From Notamacropus eugenii (lineage: Eukaryota > Chordata > Mammalia > Diprotodontia > Macropodidae): 64,000 bases of DNA. Shown piece after piece: positions 44,441 through 55,654 of the stretch. Made by a program: the position numbers and the translations under genes. The notes below the pieces were generated by a model that worked only from the letters and a program-made list of their open reading frames with translations, did not search any database and was not told where the DNA came from. The first letter of the stretch is position 1. Each line of letters starts with the position of its first letter. The stretch spans positions 213,768,116 to 213,832,115 of the forward strand of contig NC_092877.1 in NCBI RefSeq assembly GCF_028372415.1, given 5' to 3'.

Positions 44441-44674
44441 ACACGCAGAGAGAAACATATGGATAGGAAGAGAGAAAGTGGCTATTTGCACCAGGAGGAA
44501 AGCATGGACATTTTCAAGCACACCAGGGTTATGTGCAAATTACTGAAACAGAGAGAAGCATAATTTTCACTAGTGTATTGAGATTATTAGGTTACCATTC
44601 TGTGGATGTAGAATTATGAGGAGGAAGATAGAAGGAGTCAGAAATGATTCTAATTGCAGTATCAATGAATATAA

Positions 44675-44790
44675 TCAATGAACATTTATTAAGCACTCTA
44701 TTAGGTGCTAGGAAAAAAAAAATCGTAAGACAGTTCCTGTCCTCAAGGAGCTCCCAATCTAATGGGGTGGGGAGAGGAACAGCATATAGA
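44675..44790 (+). mobile_element. L2/ancient LINE-end fragment
   Basis: AACATTTATTAAGCACTC, TATTAGGTGCTAGG, CAGTTCCTGTCCTCAAGG and AGCTCCCAATCTAATGGGG in order. Confidence 0.7.
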
Positions 44791-45414
44791 AAGAAACTGA
44801 AAACAGGTGAAGGGGAAGAATAGGAGGGACATGATGAGCTCTTGCAGCTGAGATCTGAGGAGGTGTGAACTAGAGTTGATTTCACCTTGATAATTTTCTC
44901 AGATCAAGAAATCCAGGAGGTCAGCCAGATGGGAAATGATGAAGTGAATTCCCTTTTTGCCCTCCCTAAATGGAGAGGTTTAAGAAGGACCTCTCCAATG
45001 TCCAAAATCTACCTATTCCAACCAAAGCATGGGAGGGACCCCACAGGCAAGGAGTATTGAACAGGTGTGAGGTTCAGAATTGCCTTGTTTAAATGGTAGA
45101 AGATAAAGGAGTGATTCAGCACATCAGGCTGAAATTATTTGGAATCCTTGGATATTTTCTCTTTCATACAACTCAACAAGTCCTGCTAGGCTGCTGTTCT
45201 CTCCAGAGGAGGAGACCAGTATGGATTGTGCCGTGCATTTCCTATTTAGGTGACTTGGCTTGACAGTTGTTGCATAGTTGCTGAAGAGATTGAACCACAA
45301 TCAAGTTCGTGATTGATCAATAACCTCAAATCTTTCCCAGCTTTGTAAGTAGTCTAGCTAGCGTTCAGCAATAAGGAAGTGATAATATGACTATGTTTTT
45401 ACTTTGTCATATCT
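44791..45414. other. Intergenic, no gene recognised
   Basis: May be a mosaic of old LINE; not recognised by eye. Confidence 0.45.
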
Positions 45415-45830
45415 CATCTGAAGTATTATGTTCAATTTTGCATGCCACAATTTTAAGAAGGACATAATTAATTTGGAGAGTACCTCAAAAGGAAACTAGG
45501 ATAGTGAAAGGCCTTGGGTCCATGTCATTTAGGGATCAGATGAAGGACTTGAACATCTTTAGAATAAAGATATTTAGATAAAAGATGAATGATGTAGGGG
45601 TGGAGATAACTTTATTCAAGAATTAGAAGGGTTGTTATGTCAAGCAGACATTAGATGAGTTCCATTTGGACCCAGATGAGAAAAGTAGGAGCAATGGGAA
45701 AAATTAAAAAGGTCAATTTGGCTCTTCATTAGGGAAAGATTCCTAACAACTGGAGCTGTCCAAAAGGGGAAGGGGATGCTTCTAGAGGAGGTCAGTTTCT
45801 CCTTGAAGGTTTATAAGCAGAGGCTAGTCC
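45415..45830 (+). mobile_element. CR1/L3 LINE 3' end
   Basis: In sense order: TATTATGTTCAATTTTGCATGCC, TTTAAGAAGGACATAATTAATTTGGAG, AGGCCTTGGGTCCATGTCA, GGGTTGTTATGTCAAGC and AAGATTCCTAACAACTGGAGCTGTCC, ending GGTTTATAAGCAGAGGC. A clear CR1-type 3' end, and the least decayed of the L3 relics in the window. Confidence 0.82.
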
Positions 45831-45831
45831 T

Positions 45832-46010
45832 GGGGTGGGGAACCTGTACCCTCAAGGCCACATGTGGCTCTCTAGGTCATTAAGTGCTGCCTTTTGACTG
45901 AATCCAAACTTCACAGAATAAATTCCCTTAATAAAAGGATGTGCTCTGTGAAATTTGGATTCAGTCAAAGGGCTGCACTTGACTGCTTCAAGCACCCCAC
46001 ACCTGAGCTA
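45832..46010 (+). mobile_element. hAT-type MITE, copy 3
   Basis: CCTGGGGTGGGGAACCTG start, AAGGCCACATGTGGCTCTCTAGG, CTTTTGACTGAATCCAAAC, TTCCCTTAATAAAAGGATG, then GGATTCAGTCAAAGGGCTGC as the returning arm. It ends near CACCCCACACCTGAG, so both inverted termini are recognisable. It abuts the CR1/L3 end. Confidence 0.85.
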
Positions 46011-46394
46011 GACCATCACTATCACTATTGTGTCTAGATAACATTTGACAGCCACTAAGATTCTTTCCAACTCTCAAATTCTATGACTTTGTGATTCTTT
46101 CAGAATTGGGACACTCATACTCATATCACTTACCTGCCCTTGTTTAATCTTCTGTACATGTATTTTAAAATTTTAAATTATTTAGTTCTTTCCCTGGGAA
46201 CCACGGCAGATTCTTTAGATGCCCTGCCCCCCTTCCTCCTTGTTAGAATCATTCATGGTTTTCTGTTGGACTTCAATTCTTGAAATCATTTCCAGACATG
46301 GAATTTTAGGCATAGCATTCTACCCATTTTTTTTTTCTTATAAACGACAGGATATTTCAAAGGAAAAAGGAACTGCTATATGAAGAGACTTTCA
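46011..46394. other. Intergenic, no gene recognised
   Basis: No recognisable repeat or coding signature. Confidence 0.5.
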
Positions 46395-46605
46395 TATGGT
46401 AGAACCGTGGTAGAGAGCTGGACCTAGAGTTAAAAGTATTTGCTTTCAAATCAAGCCTCACACACTTCTAGCCATGTAGCCCTGAGTAATTATTCAATTC
46501 TGTTAAAGGGCATAATAATAAAGAGCACGCATGAGGATCAAATGAGATATTTGTAAAAAGACTTAGGATAATGCAGGGTCCAACTACATACTTAATAAAC
46601 ATTCC
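46395..46605 (+). mobile_element. CORE-SINE
   Basis: GAACCGTGGTAGAGAGCTGG, AGCCTCACACACTTCTAGCC, CGCATGAGGATCAAATGAG and GCAGGGTCCAACTACATAC. Confidence 0.75.
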
Positions 46606-46659
46606 TACCCTTCCCTTCCCTTCTCTACTATTGCACTTTGGTACCTTCCCTGTTTCTCA

Positions 46660-46745
46660 TAATTCTAGAGAGTTGCCTAAAGGACTGAGGGTCACACAGC
46701 CAGTATGTGTATGAGGTGGGACTGAAATCTTTTTGTGTCTGAGGC
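46660..46745 (-). mobile_element. SINE fragment
   Basis: TTGCCTAAAGGACTGAGGGTCACACAGCCAG and GGTGGGACTGAAATC, a short reverse-strand piece. Confidence 0.55.
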
Positions 46746-48174
46746 TAACTTTTTGTTGATCGTAGCCATTCTGTACTTCATTCTTTATGTGGGATCGTTG
46801 AGATAAGTACTCTAAGGTGGAGTGAATTCTCCCTCCCGTATTTCCCATCAATTATACTCACCAAGCAACCTTCTGATATTTACTTATTTCCCAAATAGAT
46901 TTTCCTATTTAGGAGAAAAGGGAGTGACAGGCCAGTATACGAATTTCAGTTTACTTAACTTTTATAGTTCTCAAAATAAATTAAGAAAATGACATTTCAT
47001 TCTATAAATCATTACCTGATTAATTTGGTTAGCATGAATCAATGACCTCGGTTCTGATCACTCTTGAGTAAACTGATCAAATGGACTTTTTGAAACCGTA
47101 GAGCTAAAGACTAGCCAGCAGGCCCATGTTTGTTTCATTGAGGTGTTTTAATAAGTCAGTGAGGGTCAGTCTCTGCAGCCAACCAGCCAATCTCTCTTTC
47201 TTAACTACATCAACCTAGATTGAAGGGAAAAAAATATTGATATGCCTCCCTCAGTTTTAGCTGCCTATATGGTTATCCTTATTCCTGGAAAACCACATTC
47301 ATGTAGTCTAATGGTAAGAAATAGATATCATGTTCTACCAAGTTTGGACCATTCTTTTCTACACTTCTCAATATTCCAGGCCTCTCCTTAGCATCTGATG
47401 GTTCCATCTTAGACACCTTCATTCAACATTCAAATTATTGAATGCCTACTATGTACAAGACATCTAACATAATAAAGTGAGTATCCCTTTACTGGCAATG
47501 CTCTGCTCGTAATTACAGTGATCTCTGCTCTGCTGACTTTGCCAGGCCACAGCTTTCTGCAAATGTAATTACTTATCTATTTCCTTTCTGTCAGATGAAT
47601 AACTTTCGTATGCTTGAAGATGTTAGGACCTAGGAAGGCTGCTAGCAATTATGTGCACATGTGCTTTGGCAGAAACAGGAAAGGCAAGACGATGAAGGTA
47701 AAAATCGCTGTAGGAGGGAAGCAAGAAAGGAAAGCGTAATCACTGTTTGTTATTTGTCCTGTCTTTCCTTTTCTCCTTTCATGTTCCCTGGTTTCCTGGT
47801 ATTTGAGCCCCTGAGAAAAATGCAGATCACATGATGCTGCCTTCACTTGCTCAGACTTGTCACAAGAGGCTCAGAAGAAAAATCCCAGAGAAGAGAATGC
47901 TATAATAGGTCTTATTATTCTTTAGCATTTGTAAGTGCCCATGGTGATAGATGCTGAACATGAAATATGTTGATGTAGGCTGTGTCTTGGAGAAGATGAA
48001 AATCTAAATCTAAATTAGAAAACAGAGTAGACAAGAAGATCCAAGTAGATGGAGGAAAGACCTGAGGGCCTGGAAAGGAATGCCAGGACCCCATGTTTCC
48101 TAGTATTTTCTTCTATTTCCCTTTGAGCCAATGATCTAACCAATGAAATTAGGGATTATCCCCTCTCCAATAAA
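46746..48174. other. Repeat-poor intergenic stretch
   Basis: About 1.4 kb with little repeat resemblance apart from a scrap at 47430 (ATTGAATGCCTACTATG). Blocks at about 46.95-47.1 kb and 47.49-47.62 kb look like single-copy DNA and would be sensible places to test for conserved non-coding sequence. No coding signature. Confidence 0.45.
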
Positions 48175-48700
48175 TTTTTTTTAAAAAAATCTTGATTTTT
48201 AAAAGTATTATTTATACTTTTTATTTGTTATACAACTGTTGTTTCCCAACAACCTCCTCCCTCAACCAGAATGCCCCCTCTAAGAAAGAAACTAGTTAAA
48301 CAAACTGCTAGAACTCTGTGATGGATAGCATGTGTGTTTATTCACATTTATAGTCTATCACCTCTGGAAAAAATGATGGATTTTTTTTTTTTTATCATTG
48401 TAGCTTTGGAACCAAGTTTAGCAGTGTATATGATCTAAATTTTGATGTTTAGTATTGATTACATGTACTTTATTACAGTAATTATATATCATATTCTTCA
48501 TTCTGCTTTTTTCACTCTGCATCTGTTCATACAAGTCTCCTCATTGTTATCTGAATTTCTCATATTTCTCCTTTCTGCTTACACAGTACTATTCAATTCC
48601 ATTAGTATACCCTGATCTGTTCAATCATTTCCTAAATGATAGGTACTCATGTTGTTTCTGGGTTTTTGCTATTACAAGGAGTAGCTAGTGCAATGCATAC
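48175..48700 (-). mobile_element. Old L1 3' end
   Basis: Strongly diverged complement of the L1 3' UTR: TGTTTCCCAACAACCTCC, ATTCTTCATTCTGCTTTTTTCACTC, CAGTACTATTCAATTCCATTAG and TGTTCAATCATTTCC. Confidence 0.65.
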
Positions 48701-48784
48701 ATACATACACATATGTATATTTGTATATATGGGAACTTTCTGCAATTTTGGATGTACATTTATTAGGTTTCTTTCTTTTTTTTT

Positions 48785-49235
48785 CTTTTGTCAAAGAATT
48801 ATGAACTTAGAGGTAGAAAGAAGCTCAGAAATAATTAGGACAACCTCTACCAATCATGAATCCCATTTTTAATTCCTATAAAAAATGGATATCTAGCCTC
48901 AGCTTAATGACGGAGAACTCACTACCCTATGACACAGCTCCTTCCCTGTTTTTGTAAATTTCTCATTTGGAATTTTTTTCCTTTTCCTGAGATGAAAGTT
49001 ACTTTCCTATAACTTCCATTCATTACTTCTAATTTTCTTTGAAATTTAATAGAAGAGGCCTTATGTTTCCCAAAATGCCCTTTCGAATATTTGAAGACAC
49101 CTATCATACCTGCATATGTCTTCTCCAGAATGAGAATTGTTTTCTTTCTAGTAATCATGACATGGCTTCTAATCCTCTCACTATCCTTGTTACTTTTTTT
49201 TTTTTTTTTACATAAACCCACTTATCTCTGTCCCT
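48785..49235 (-). mobile_element. CR1/L3 LINE 3' end
   Basis: ATATCTAGCCTCAGCTTAATG, GGAGAACTCACTACC, TTCCATTCATTACTTC, CGAATATTTGAAGACACCTATCATACC and GTCTTCTCCAGAATGAG are the complement of the CR1/L3 3' region. Ends at a T-run. Confidence 0.78.
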
Positions 49236-49319
49236 TATAAACGATGGCAGCAAAAAATGAATTCAGTCCTCAAGTACCATCACCTCCTTTGCCATGTACA
49301 TTTTGACTTTTATGAATTC

Positions 49320-49560
49320 CATTTGGGTGGCTAAGTGGCACAGATAGACTGATCTCCCTGTGTTCAAATTTGAGCTCAGATATTGACTATTTGTATGATC
49401 CCAGCAAGTCACTCCACCCATTTGGCTCACTTTCATCATCTATAAAGTGAGCTGGCGGGAAAGAAATGGCCAATAACTCCAGTATATTTGCCACAAAACC
49501 CCCAAATGGGGTAACAAAGAGCCAGACCTGACTGAAATAACAGTGATGACAACAGCAAAT
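49320..49560 (+). mobile_element. MAR1 SINE with RTE-type tail
   Basis: GGGTGGCTAAGTGGCACAG, ATTTGAGCTCAGATATTG, GTGAGCTGGCGGGAAAG and CCCCAAATGGGGTAACAAAGAGCC. Confidence 0.88.
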
Positions 49561-49564
49561 TAAT

Positions 49565-49690
49565 TCAGTTTAAGATGTCAGAAGAGTGCAGTGAATAGAG
49601 GGTAACCCTTTAACTCAGCAAGGCTTAGATTCGAATTTTATCTCTGACACATACTGTCTCTGTAACCTTGGGCAAGTTAAATAATGTGTA
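49565..49690 (+). mobile_element. tRNA-type SINE head
   Basis: GAGTGCAGTGAATAGAGGG, GATTCGAATTTTATCTCTGACAC and CTTGGGCAAGTTAAATAATG. Confidence 0.7.
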
Positions 49691-50464
49691 AATGCCTCAG
49701 ACTTTTCTCTAAAACTATAAGTAGAAGAAAAAATTATTACTCTGAAGTAGTAAAGGGATTTTCACTTGACAGCTTCCTAAAGTGGATAAAATCACAAGGC
49801 TTTGCCTTTCCTCACCAAAAAAAAAAAAAAAAAAATCTTGCGAAACAAGACTCAATAAGGTTAATACATAACTTGGAATTTAGAATTCTTTGTCATACAC
49901 AAAAACTTCTGTCTTCTTTTAGGTCTTATCACCAGCTAATCTGAGGTTTTGTGTGACTGGAAAATTAAGACCTTCACCCGTGGAGGGCAAGAGACCTAGA
50001 GGTTCAATCTTGTAAGGAAAAACATCTCAGTATTGATGCAGTTACTAGGAACAGAATATTCCCCTGTACCCATGTGGTTCTGGATGCCATCCAAGTTATT
50101 AATAGCCACGGTGACAGGACTGAGCTTTATATTGTTTTCTCATCAAAGAGAACGGAATGTTAGACTGCAGATTGTCACATGGAAACTATGTGAGTTGGCT
50201 GTGGTATGTTTTATTGGCTCCTTCCTGGGTTTTCTGTCCTTTCTTCTTGTGTGTATGCATGTGTATGTGTGGAGGACCATTTGCTTTGTGACAAACTCCC
50301 TTGAAAATAATGAGGGAAAAATGGTTCTATTACCACATGAAGGAGGGAAGGTTATGGCTGTGTTCAGTGTGAATCAATGCTGTGTCTCTGAGAGTGACCA
50401 ATACATGCATGTCTGCTAATGTGTTATTAGGTCGACACTAAGGTAACACCAATCAATCAGTTAA
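49691..50464. other. Intergenic, no gene recognised
   Basis: An open frame of 128 codons at 50033-50419 has hydrophobic runs but no family resemblance, start context or exon signals. Treated as chance. Confidence 0.5.
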
Positions 50465-50690
50465 CAAGTAGAGGTGTCCAGGTGGCATTGAGGATATAAT
50501 ATTAGACTTGGAATCAAGAAGTCCTGAATTTGAATACTTCCTTAGACATTTACCGTATGACCACGGGACAAAATTCATTGAACTTCTCTGTGCCTCATTT
50601 TCGTCATCCGTAAGTGAGTAGTTTGGAATTGACAGTTTCTAAGCTATCTTTCCAGCTCTAAATCTATGATTCTATATATTTAAGCACCTT
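50465..50690 (+). mobile_element. CORE-SINE
   Basis: GAGGTGTCCAGGTGGCATTG, CTTGGAATCAAGAAGTCCTG, CTCTGTGCCTCATTTTCG and CTTTCCAGCTCTAAATCTATG. Confidence 0.82.
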
Positions 50691-50919
50691 TTATGGTTCA
50701 GGTACAGCACTATAAGGGACAAAAAGGCAAAAATTCAATCATCCCTTTCTTCAAGTGGCTAGCATTCTCTTGAATTTCAACCTATGGATAGATACATAAA
50801 TATATGTATATATACTATATATGCATGCATACTTTCTAAGTAGATAATAGCTATCAGTGACTTATTTCATCAATTAAAAAATGATCGAATTGAGTTGTCT
50901 CATTAGTATGTTACATAGG

Positions 50920-51048
50920 GGTCACAGGATTTAAGAACCAGAAGAGACCTTTAAGGACATGCAGTCTAGTCCTCTCATTGTTCAGAGAAAGTAAGTGAGG
51001 TGTAGACTTTCAGAAATGGAACGGACCTTGGTGTTCATCTTCTCTAAC
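50920..51048 (-). mobile_element. CORE-SINE
   Basis: TTAAGAACCAGAAGAGACC, CAGTCTAGTCCTCTCATTG and CAGAGAAAGTAAGTGAGG. Confidence 0.65.
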
Positions 51049-51054
51049 CTTATT

Positions 51055-51235
51055 TGTGGAACTTGGAGTCAAGAAGTCCTGAGTTCAAATTCTGTGTGAT
51101 CCTGGGTAAGTCACTGCACCTATCTCAGTCCCAGGATCTTCAGCTATAAAATGAGAATAATGATAATATCTACCATGCAGAGTTGTTGTGAAGATATTAT
51201 GAGTGCTTTGTAAACTTTAAAACATCATGTAAATG

Positions 51236-51238
<3 letters not shown>
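51055..51238 (+). mobile_element. CORE-SINE (WSINE/MIR-like)
   Basis: CTTGGAGTCAAGAAGTCCTG, GATCCTGGGTAAGTCACTGC, CAGAGTTGTTGTGAAGATATTATGAG and TCATGTAAATGCTA, leading directly into a CTG repeat. Confidence 0.85.

Positions 51239-51277
<39 letters not shown>
51239..51277. repeat. (CTG)13 trinucleotide repeat
   Basis: Thirteen uninterrupted CTG units at the 3' end of the CORE-SINE, where related copies have ATT or TTG repeats. The encoded polyalanine on the minus strand is an artefact. Confidence 0.97.
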
Positions 51278-51279
<2 letters not shown>

Positions 51280-51280
<1 letters not shown>

Positions 51281-51402
51281 GTGATACAGAGGAGGAAAGA
51301 GAGGTACAGAGGTGAAATGACTGTTCTAAGATCATACGAGTTTGTGGTACAATGAGGACTGAAACTCTGGTCTGCTGTTTCCTACTCCAGCGTTTTTTTA
51401 CA
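51280..51402 (-). mobile_element. CORE-SINE fragment
   Basis: ACAGAGGTGAAATGACTG, CAATGAGGACTGAAACTCTGG and TTCCTACTCCAGCG in reverse-strand order. Confidence 0.65.
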
Positions 51403-51584
51403 TACATTGTAATAGAAATATGCATTGGACTAGAAACATTCGCTAGCACACACCTTTCTTATCTTTGGAAGTTTCTTTAATTAGTATTGTTTCTTAGTTT
51501 AAAGGTGTCATGTGCTATTATAATTGCTTTTGGAATCAAATAGGGAGAAAACCTGGTTTGAGTTCTGTTGTCTGTCTGACATGG

Positions 51585-51682
51585 TAAAAAAAACAAACAA
51601 ACAAACAAAAAAAACAACCTCGTCCTTATTTCTGATTTATCATCATCATCGTCAGTTGTCATCATTCTTGTCATCATTCTGG
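51585..51682. repeat. (AAAC)n and (CAT)n low-complexity tract
   Basis: AAACAAACAAACAAACAAAA at 51588-51615, then CATCATCATCGTC and GTCATCATTC units. Confidence 0.9.
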
Positions 51683-51683
51683 A

Positions 51684-51822
51684 AGGTAGTATGGACGAGT
51701 GGACAGAGAACTGACCTCACAATGATGGAGACGTGGATCCAAATCTCCTCTCTGACACATAATGCATGAATGACCCTGGGCAAGTCACTTAATTCCTCAG
51801 AAATTCAAGTGTGTGTCTGTGT
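51684..51822 (+). mobile_element. tRNA-type SINE head
   Basis: GGTAGTATGGACGAGTGGACAGAG, CCAAATCTCCTCTCTGACAC and GACCCTGGGCAAGTCACTTAATTCC. Confidence 0.82.
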
Positions 51823-52805
51823 GTCAGGGAAATCTTTAAAGCCATATGTTGCATAACTCTGTTGCTTGAGAAGGCTTTTCACCCCAAGTTTACAATACAG
51901 ATGAAATTACAGGTCCAATAAAAAGCCATAATCCTACACTAAAAGTTACCCTCATATACTCACTTTCTCCTCACCTCCATCATTAAAAATGTTCTTTTTT
52001 TTTTAAAGACAATGAGAAAAATTTCCATCTATCTGAGGTCAGTTTGTTGTGATTTACTTCTCCCCCCTCTCCCAGTCTAAAACTGAAGAAGATTATCCAT
52101 CATTTCATATTAAACAATATGGAGGTCTAAGGTTTTCAGTCAACTAGCTTGATTTTGGCAGAAATGTATTCAAGAACTGACGGAAAAGGTCAAATTATCA
52201 CAACATTAAGAAGGGGTAGAGGTGAGTGGACAATAGTACAAGCCAGTGGGAGACTGAGAGAGGCACAAAACCAGCCCATCTGGAGCATGCATAAATTCCA
52301 AACATCAGTGGTTGGCCAGAAAGAAAAATATATTGTTTTTATAGGTAAAGATACCGTTCCATTAGCAGTCCCTGCTTTTAGATATAATGGGTCCTATATC
52401 TTCAAAAGAATTGTCTGAAGGTGAAATTCTTACTCTCCTTGGGTTTTAATCTGATTATGTTTTCAACAATAATTATTACTTTCATTTTTTTGGATACTGG
52501 CAGAAACCACCCATTTTAATTCAATTCATTTTATTTAATTCAACAAAACTTTACTATTTGCAAGTGACTAGGGAAACAATGTAATAGATAAAGACAGTAA
52601 GAAATGATGTAAAAATCTTTAGATTGTGTTTAGTGGATTATATGTCAAAATGCAAAGTGGGAGAAAGTGAGGAACATTTCAAATAAGAATATCCTATTGT
52701 CATTGTGAAAAAGGCACGTGTTCACTTCCCCTTGCCCATCTACATATAATAAACAAATAATCTGTCCTTTATTTCATATGGGGAGCTCCTTTTTGGGAGG
52801 AGATT
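51823..52805. other. Intergenic, no gene recognised
   Basis: The frame at 52149-52418 (89 codons, charged N-terminal half) resembles nothing recognised and lacks splice or promoter context; not called. Confidence 0.5.
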
Positions 52806-52807
52806 GA

Positions 52808-52920
52808 AAATTGTGCCACAGAAAGGTTAAGTGAATTACACATGCTCACAGTCTTAGCCAGCATCAGAGGTGGTATCTGAATTCAGGTCAACCAGTACTG
52901 TCTATCCAGTATTCTTCATG
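52808..52920 (-). mobile_element. SINE fragment
   Basis: GAAAGGTTAAGTGAATTACAC, GGTGGTATCTGAATTCAGGTC and CTGTCTATCCAGTATTC in reverse-strand order. Confidence 0.65.
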
Positions 52921-53384
52921 ATCTTAGCATATACACATTCTCTTAACACTCAAATAAAGACAAGAGTGGGTTTCACTGCTCAGAATATCATGTACTTTTT
53001 GCTGATAGAACAGAAATTTTACAAGGTTGCCCCAAAACACACCATCAGTCCATCTAGTGTTTGGGCAAGTCTCTTCTGTGACTGAGCCCCTTCTTACAGC
53101 TGTCCTCCCCAATCAATTTTGTGCAGCATTGTATAATTCAGAAGACATATTAACTCGAAGTCTTTCTCAGCTAGGGAACATATACCATGCCACCAATTAT
53201 CTAGTTTTCAACCTGCAAGTCTGTCTGGAGGCTCTCACAGTGTGAATTAAGCTCCACTAATTAGTCACCCCTAGTCATCCTTCCCTTCTCACTATATTCA
53301 TTGCTTATTTTAGATTTGGAATGAATAAATTGGGCTTACAGTCCTAGTTTCAGTTCTCTTCCTGCTGATATTTGTCTTCTGGGA
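52921..53384. other. Intergenic, no gene recognised
   Basis: No recognisable repeat or coding signature. Confidence 0.5.
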
Positions 53385-53562
53385 GGGGCATCATGGAATA
53401 TCTAGTCCAATCCTGACATTTTACAGATACAGAAACTGAGGCTGAAGGAGGTTAAGTGATTTGGCCAAGGTTATATAGATAGTAAGCATCAGAGGAGTAT
53501 TTGAACTAGTGCCTCTGAGATCAAAGTGAGTTCTCTTTCCATTGTGTCATGGTTCTTTAATG
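53385..53562 (-). mobile_element. CORE-SINE
   Basis: ATATCTAGTCCAATCCTGACATTTTACAG, AAACTGAGGCTGAAGGAGG, TTTGGCCAAGGTTATATAG and CTTTCCATTGTGTC in reverse-strand order. Confidence 0.85.
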
Positions 53563-54302
53563 TTCTGAAGTTTGGTACAGCCCAGGGCATGACCATTTCA
53601 AATACGCATGCCTTCATGTGACAAAATGTGGTCACATTTTTTTTTTTTTTAACATTCTCGGGTATCTTTGATCTGCATTCCAGGAATTTCAGTCTTACTC
53701 AAGAGTTATCCCCAATTCTGGGCTTAAATTTTTATACTGAGGTTCTAGTTGAGTGCCAGAGTGCCAGAGAATGGATTAGTTCTAATTCACCAAAGAAATC
53801 AGAATTCCTGGGTAGCCACAAAATTGATTTAGTTTTCTAAGCCTGTCAGCTCTGATCCAGTCCAAGATTAGAATGAACTTCCTGTGTTTGTATCAAACAA
53901 GTTCATGAACAAGAATCATGAGATGCCAAGGTGCCAGATCATTGTTGCATCTCTGGGAACCTTGGTAACTCATTGTTTATTTATGGTTTACCTACTGCCA
54001 GCAATTCCTCCTTCAACAAAATATTAAATATGTGAAATCCTTTTGTCTCATGCTTTCAAAATTTTCTTGAGTGTCTAGATCAACTTTTGTTGACTTCTGC
54101 ACGTTACTTTCACTTGTCCTATGTTTACCAGTGGTTTTGCAAGCATTAATTAATATCATAAGATAACGTTAGCCATGTGGCTCAGTATTTGTTCGGAATT
54201 TCTTTTTATTGTTCTCATCTTCAAGTAACCTCTGTTTAAAAAGGTCTTTAAAAAAAGAAAAAAGTTATCAACTGGATCTTTACCCTACTTTAAGGAATTC
54301 AT
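53563..54302. other. Intergenic, no gene recognised
   Basis: AT-rich sequence with a T-run at 53639-53651. Confidence 0.5.
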
Positions 54303-54605
54303 CTAATTTGGGATGAAGGCTATAATCTCTGCTAGGTAGGGAGGCTGAGGCTAGTAGAATGTTTCAGTTCTGAGTTATAGTAGACCTAAAGTCAATTATC
54401 TGTCTATACTAAATCAGATATTAGTGAAAAGAGCCCCTAGGACCTTGAAGCCACCAGTCTACCAAGAGAGGTGCAAACTGGCCCCAGAAACAGAGCAGGA
54501 CAAAGCTTCTGTGCCTATCAGCACTGGGATTAGATCTGTGAGTGGCCACCATACTTCTAGCCTGGGAGCGATAGGGAGACCCAGTCTCAAAACAACAACA
54601 ATAAG
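54303..54605 (+). pseudogene. 7SL (SRP) RNA pseudogene, nearly full length
   Basis: 7SL is the RNA scaffold of the signal recognition particle. The Alu-domain part GGGAGGCTGAGGCTAG occurs at about 54339-54354. The S-domain part follows with TGGCCCCAGAAACAGAGCAGG, close to the conserved GGCCCAGGTCGGAAACGGAGCAGG of 7SL helix 8, then CTATCAGCACTGGGATTAGATCTGTGAGTGGCCAC. The 3' end reads CTAGCCTGGGAGCGATAGGGAGACCCAGTCTC. After the expected terminus comes AAAACAACAACAATAAGG, a retrotransposition-style A-rich tail. Because the S domain is present, this is a direct 7SL copy and not an Alu/B1-like SINE. Substitutions throughout (for example in the 5' domain and the mid helices) and the A-tail mark it as a processed pseudogene. 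The 5' boundary is approximate. Confidence 0.9.
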
Positions 54606-54962
54606 GACAGTAGAAATGTTTTGGAATGTGCTTCTTGTTAGGATTTTCAGGTGATTGTTGATTACTATAAGTAAAGCAATTAATAAAAATGTTAAAAAAC
54701 AGAAAGGTTTATCACAAGTTCTTTAATTTGAGCATGGTTTCCATGATAATTCTTGAATCAAAAGAAGCGAGATTAATTCATGACACTCCCCAGTAAATAT
54801 CTCTTTCCCCAAATAGAAACCAACCTTACAACAGAAAGTATAGCAAAACAAGCAATCACATTGATCATGTTAGACACCATATGTTTCCTGTTGCACTTGT
54901 AGTCTATTGCCTGTCTTCTACGAAGGGATGTATGTTTGATCATTATAGATGATGGTCAAGAT
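54606..54962. other. Intergenic, no gene recognised
   Basis: No recognisable repeat or coding signature. Confidence 0.5.
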
Positions 54963-55152
54963 CAGTCAAAGAATCATAGCTTTAGAGTCAGAAGAGACCT
55001 CATTAGTCATCTAGTCCAACTCCTTCATTTTACAGATGAAGAAACTGAGGCCCAGAAATGAAAAATGATTTGTCCAAGTCACATAAGTGCTAGAACCAAA
55101 ATTTTATCCTAAACCCTCTATGCACAATACTCTTTAGCCCACTGTCTCTCAG
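54963..55152 (-). mobile_element. CORE-SINE
   Basis: GAATCATAGCTTTAGAGTCAG, AGTCATCTAGTCCAACTCC, TTTTACAGATGAAGAAACTGAGGCCC and CAAGTCACATAAGTGC in reverse-strand order. Confidence 0.88.
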
Positions 55153-55344
55153 ACTAACATGAAGGGGATATCTAGAGTTGACCTTATATTTATTTGAATT
55201 CTAACATCTTTTAGTATTATTTTCCTTTATATCATTGTTACTATGGCAAACATCGGTCTCCTAATTTTGCTTACGTGATTTTGTACCTGTTCATACTTTT
55301 ATTGCCACATACCCTTCCTGAATTTCTCATATTTGTCAATGCTT

Positions 55345-55482
55345 ATCAGTTTTCACCTCTGTAAAATGAACTGGAGAAGGAAATGGCAAACCATTCCAGT
55401 ATCTTTTACAAAGAAAACCCTAAATGGAGTCATGAAGAGTCAGACATGATGGAAAATGACTAAATAGTAGCAAAAATGAGGC
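55345..55482 (+). mobile_element. MAR1 RTE-type tail fragment
   Basis: ACCTCTGTAAAATGAACTGGAG, AACCATTCCAGTATC, AAACCCTAAATGGAGTCATG and AAATGACTAAATAGTAGC. Confidence 0.85.
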
Positions 55483-55654
55483 AAAAATATTCCCTTAAGA
55501 CATGTAAACCACTCTTTCTTCAGTCACTCCTCAGTCAATGGGCAGTCACTTTATTTCCAGACTTTTATATGCAAAAAGTACTGTTGTCAACAATTTATCC
55601 TACACAGCATCCTTCCCCTGTCTGATTTCCTTGGATCAAACGCCCCGTAGTAGT

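Noticed and set aside
50033..50419. 128-codon open frame with hydrophobic segments
   Set aside because: No family resemblance, promoter or splice context; composition fits chance in AT-rich non-coding DNA.
51225..51449. Minus-strand open frame with a polyalanine tract
   Set aside because: The alanines are the CTG repeat at a SINE tail read in reverse.
52149..52418. 89-codon open frame with a GGTGAGT donor-like site
   Set aside because: No recognisable domain, no acceptor or partner exon, and no homologous copy in the window.
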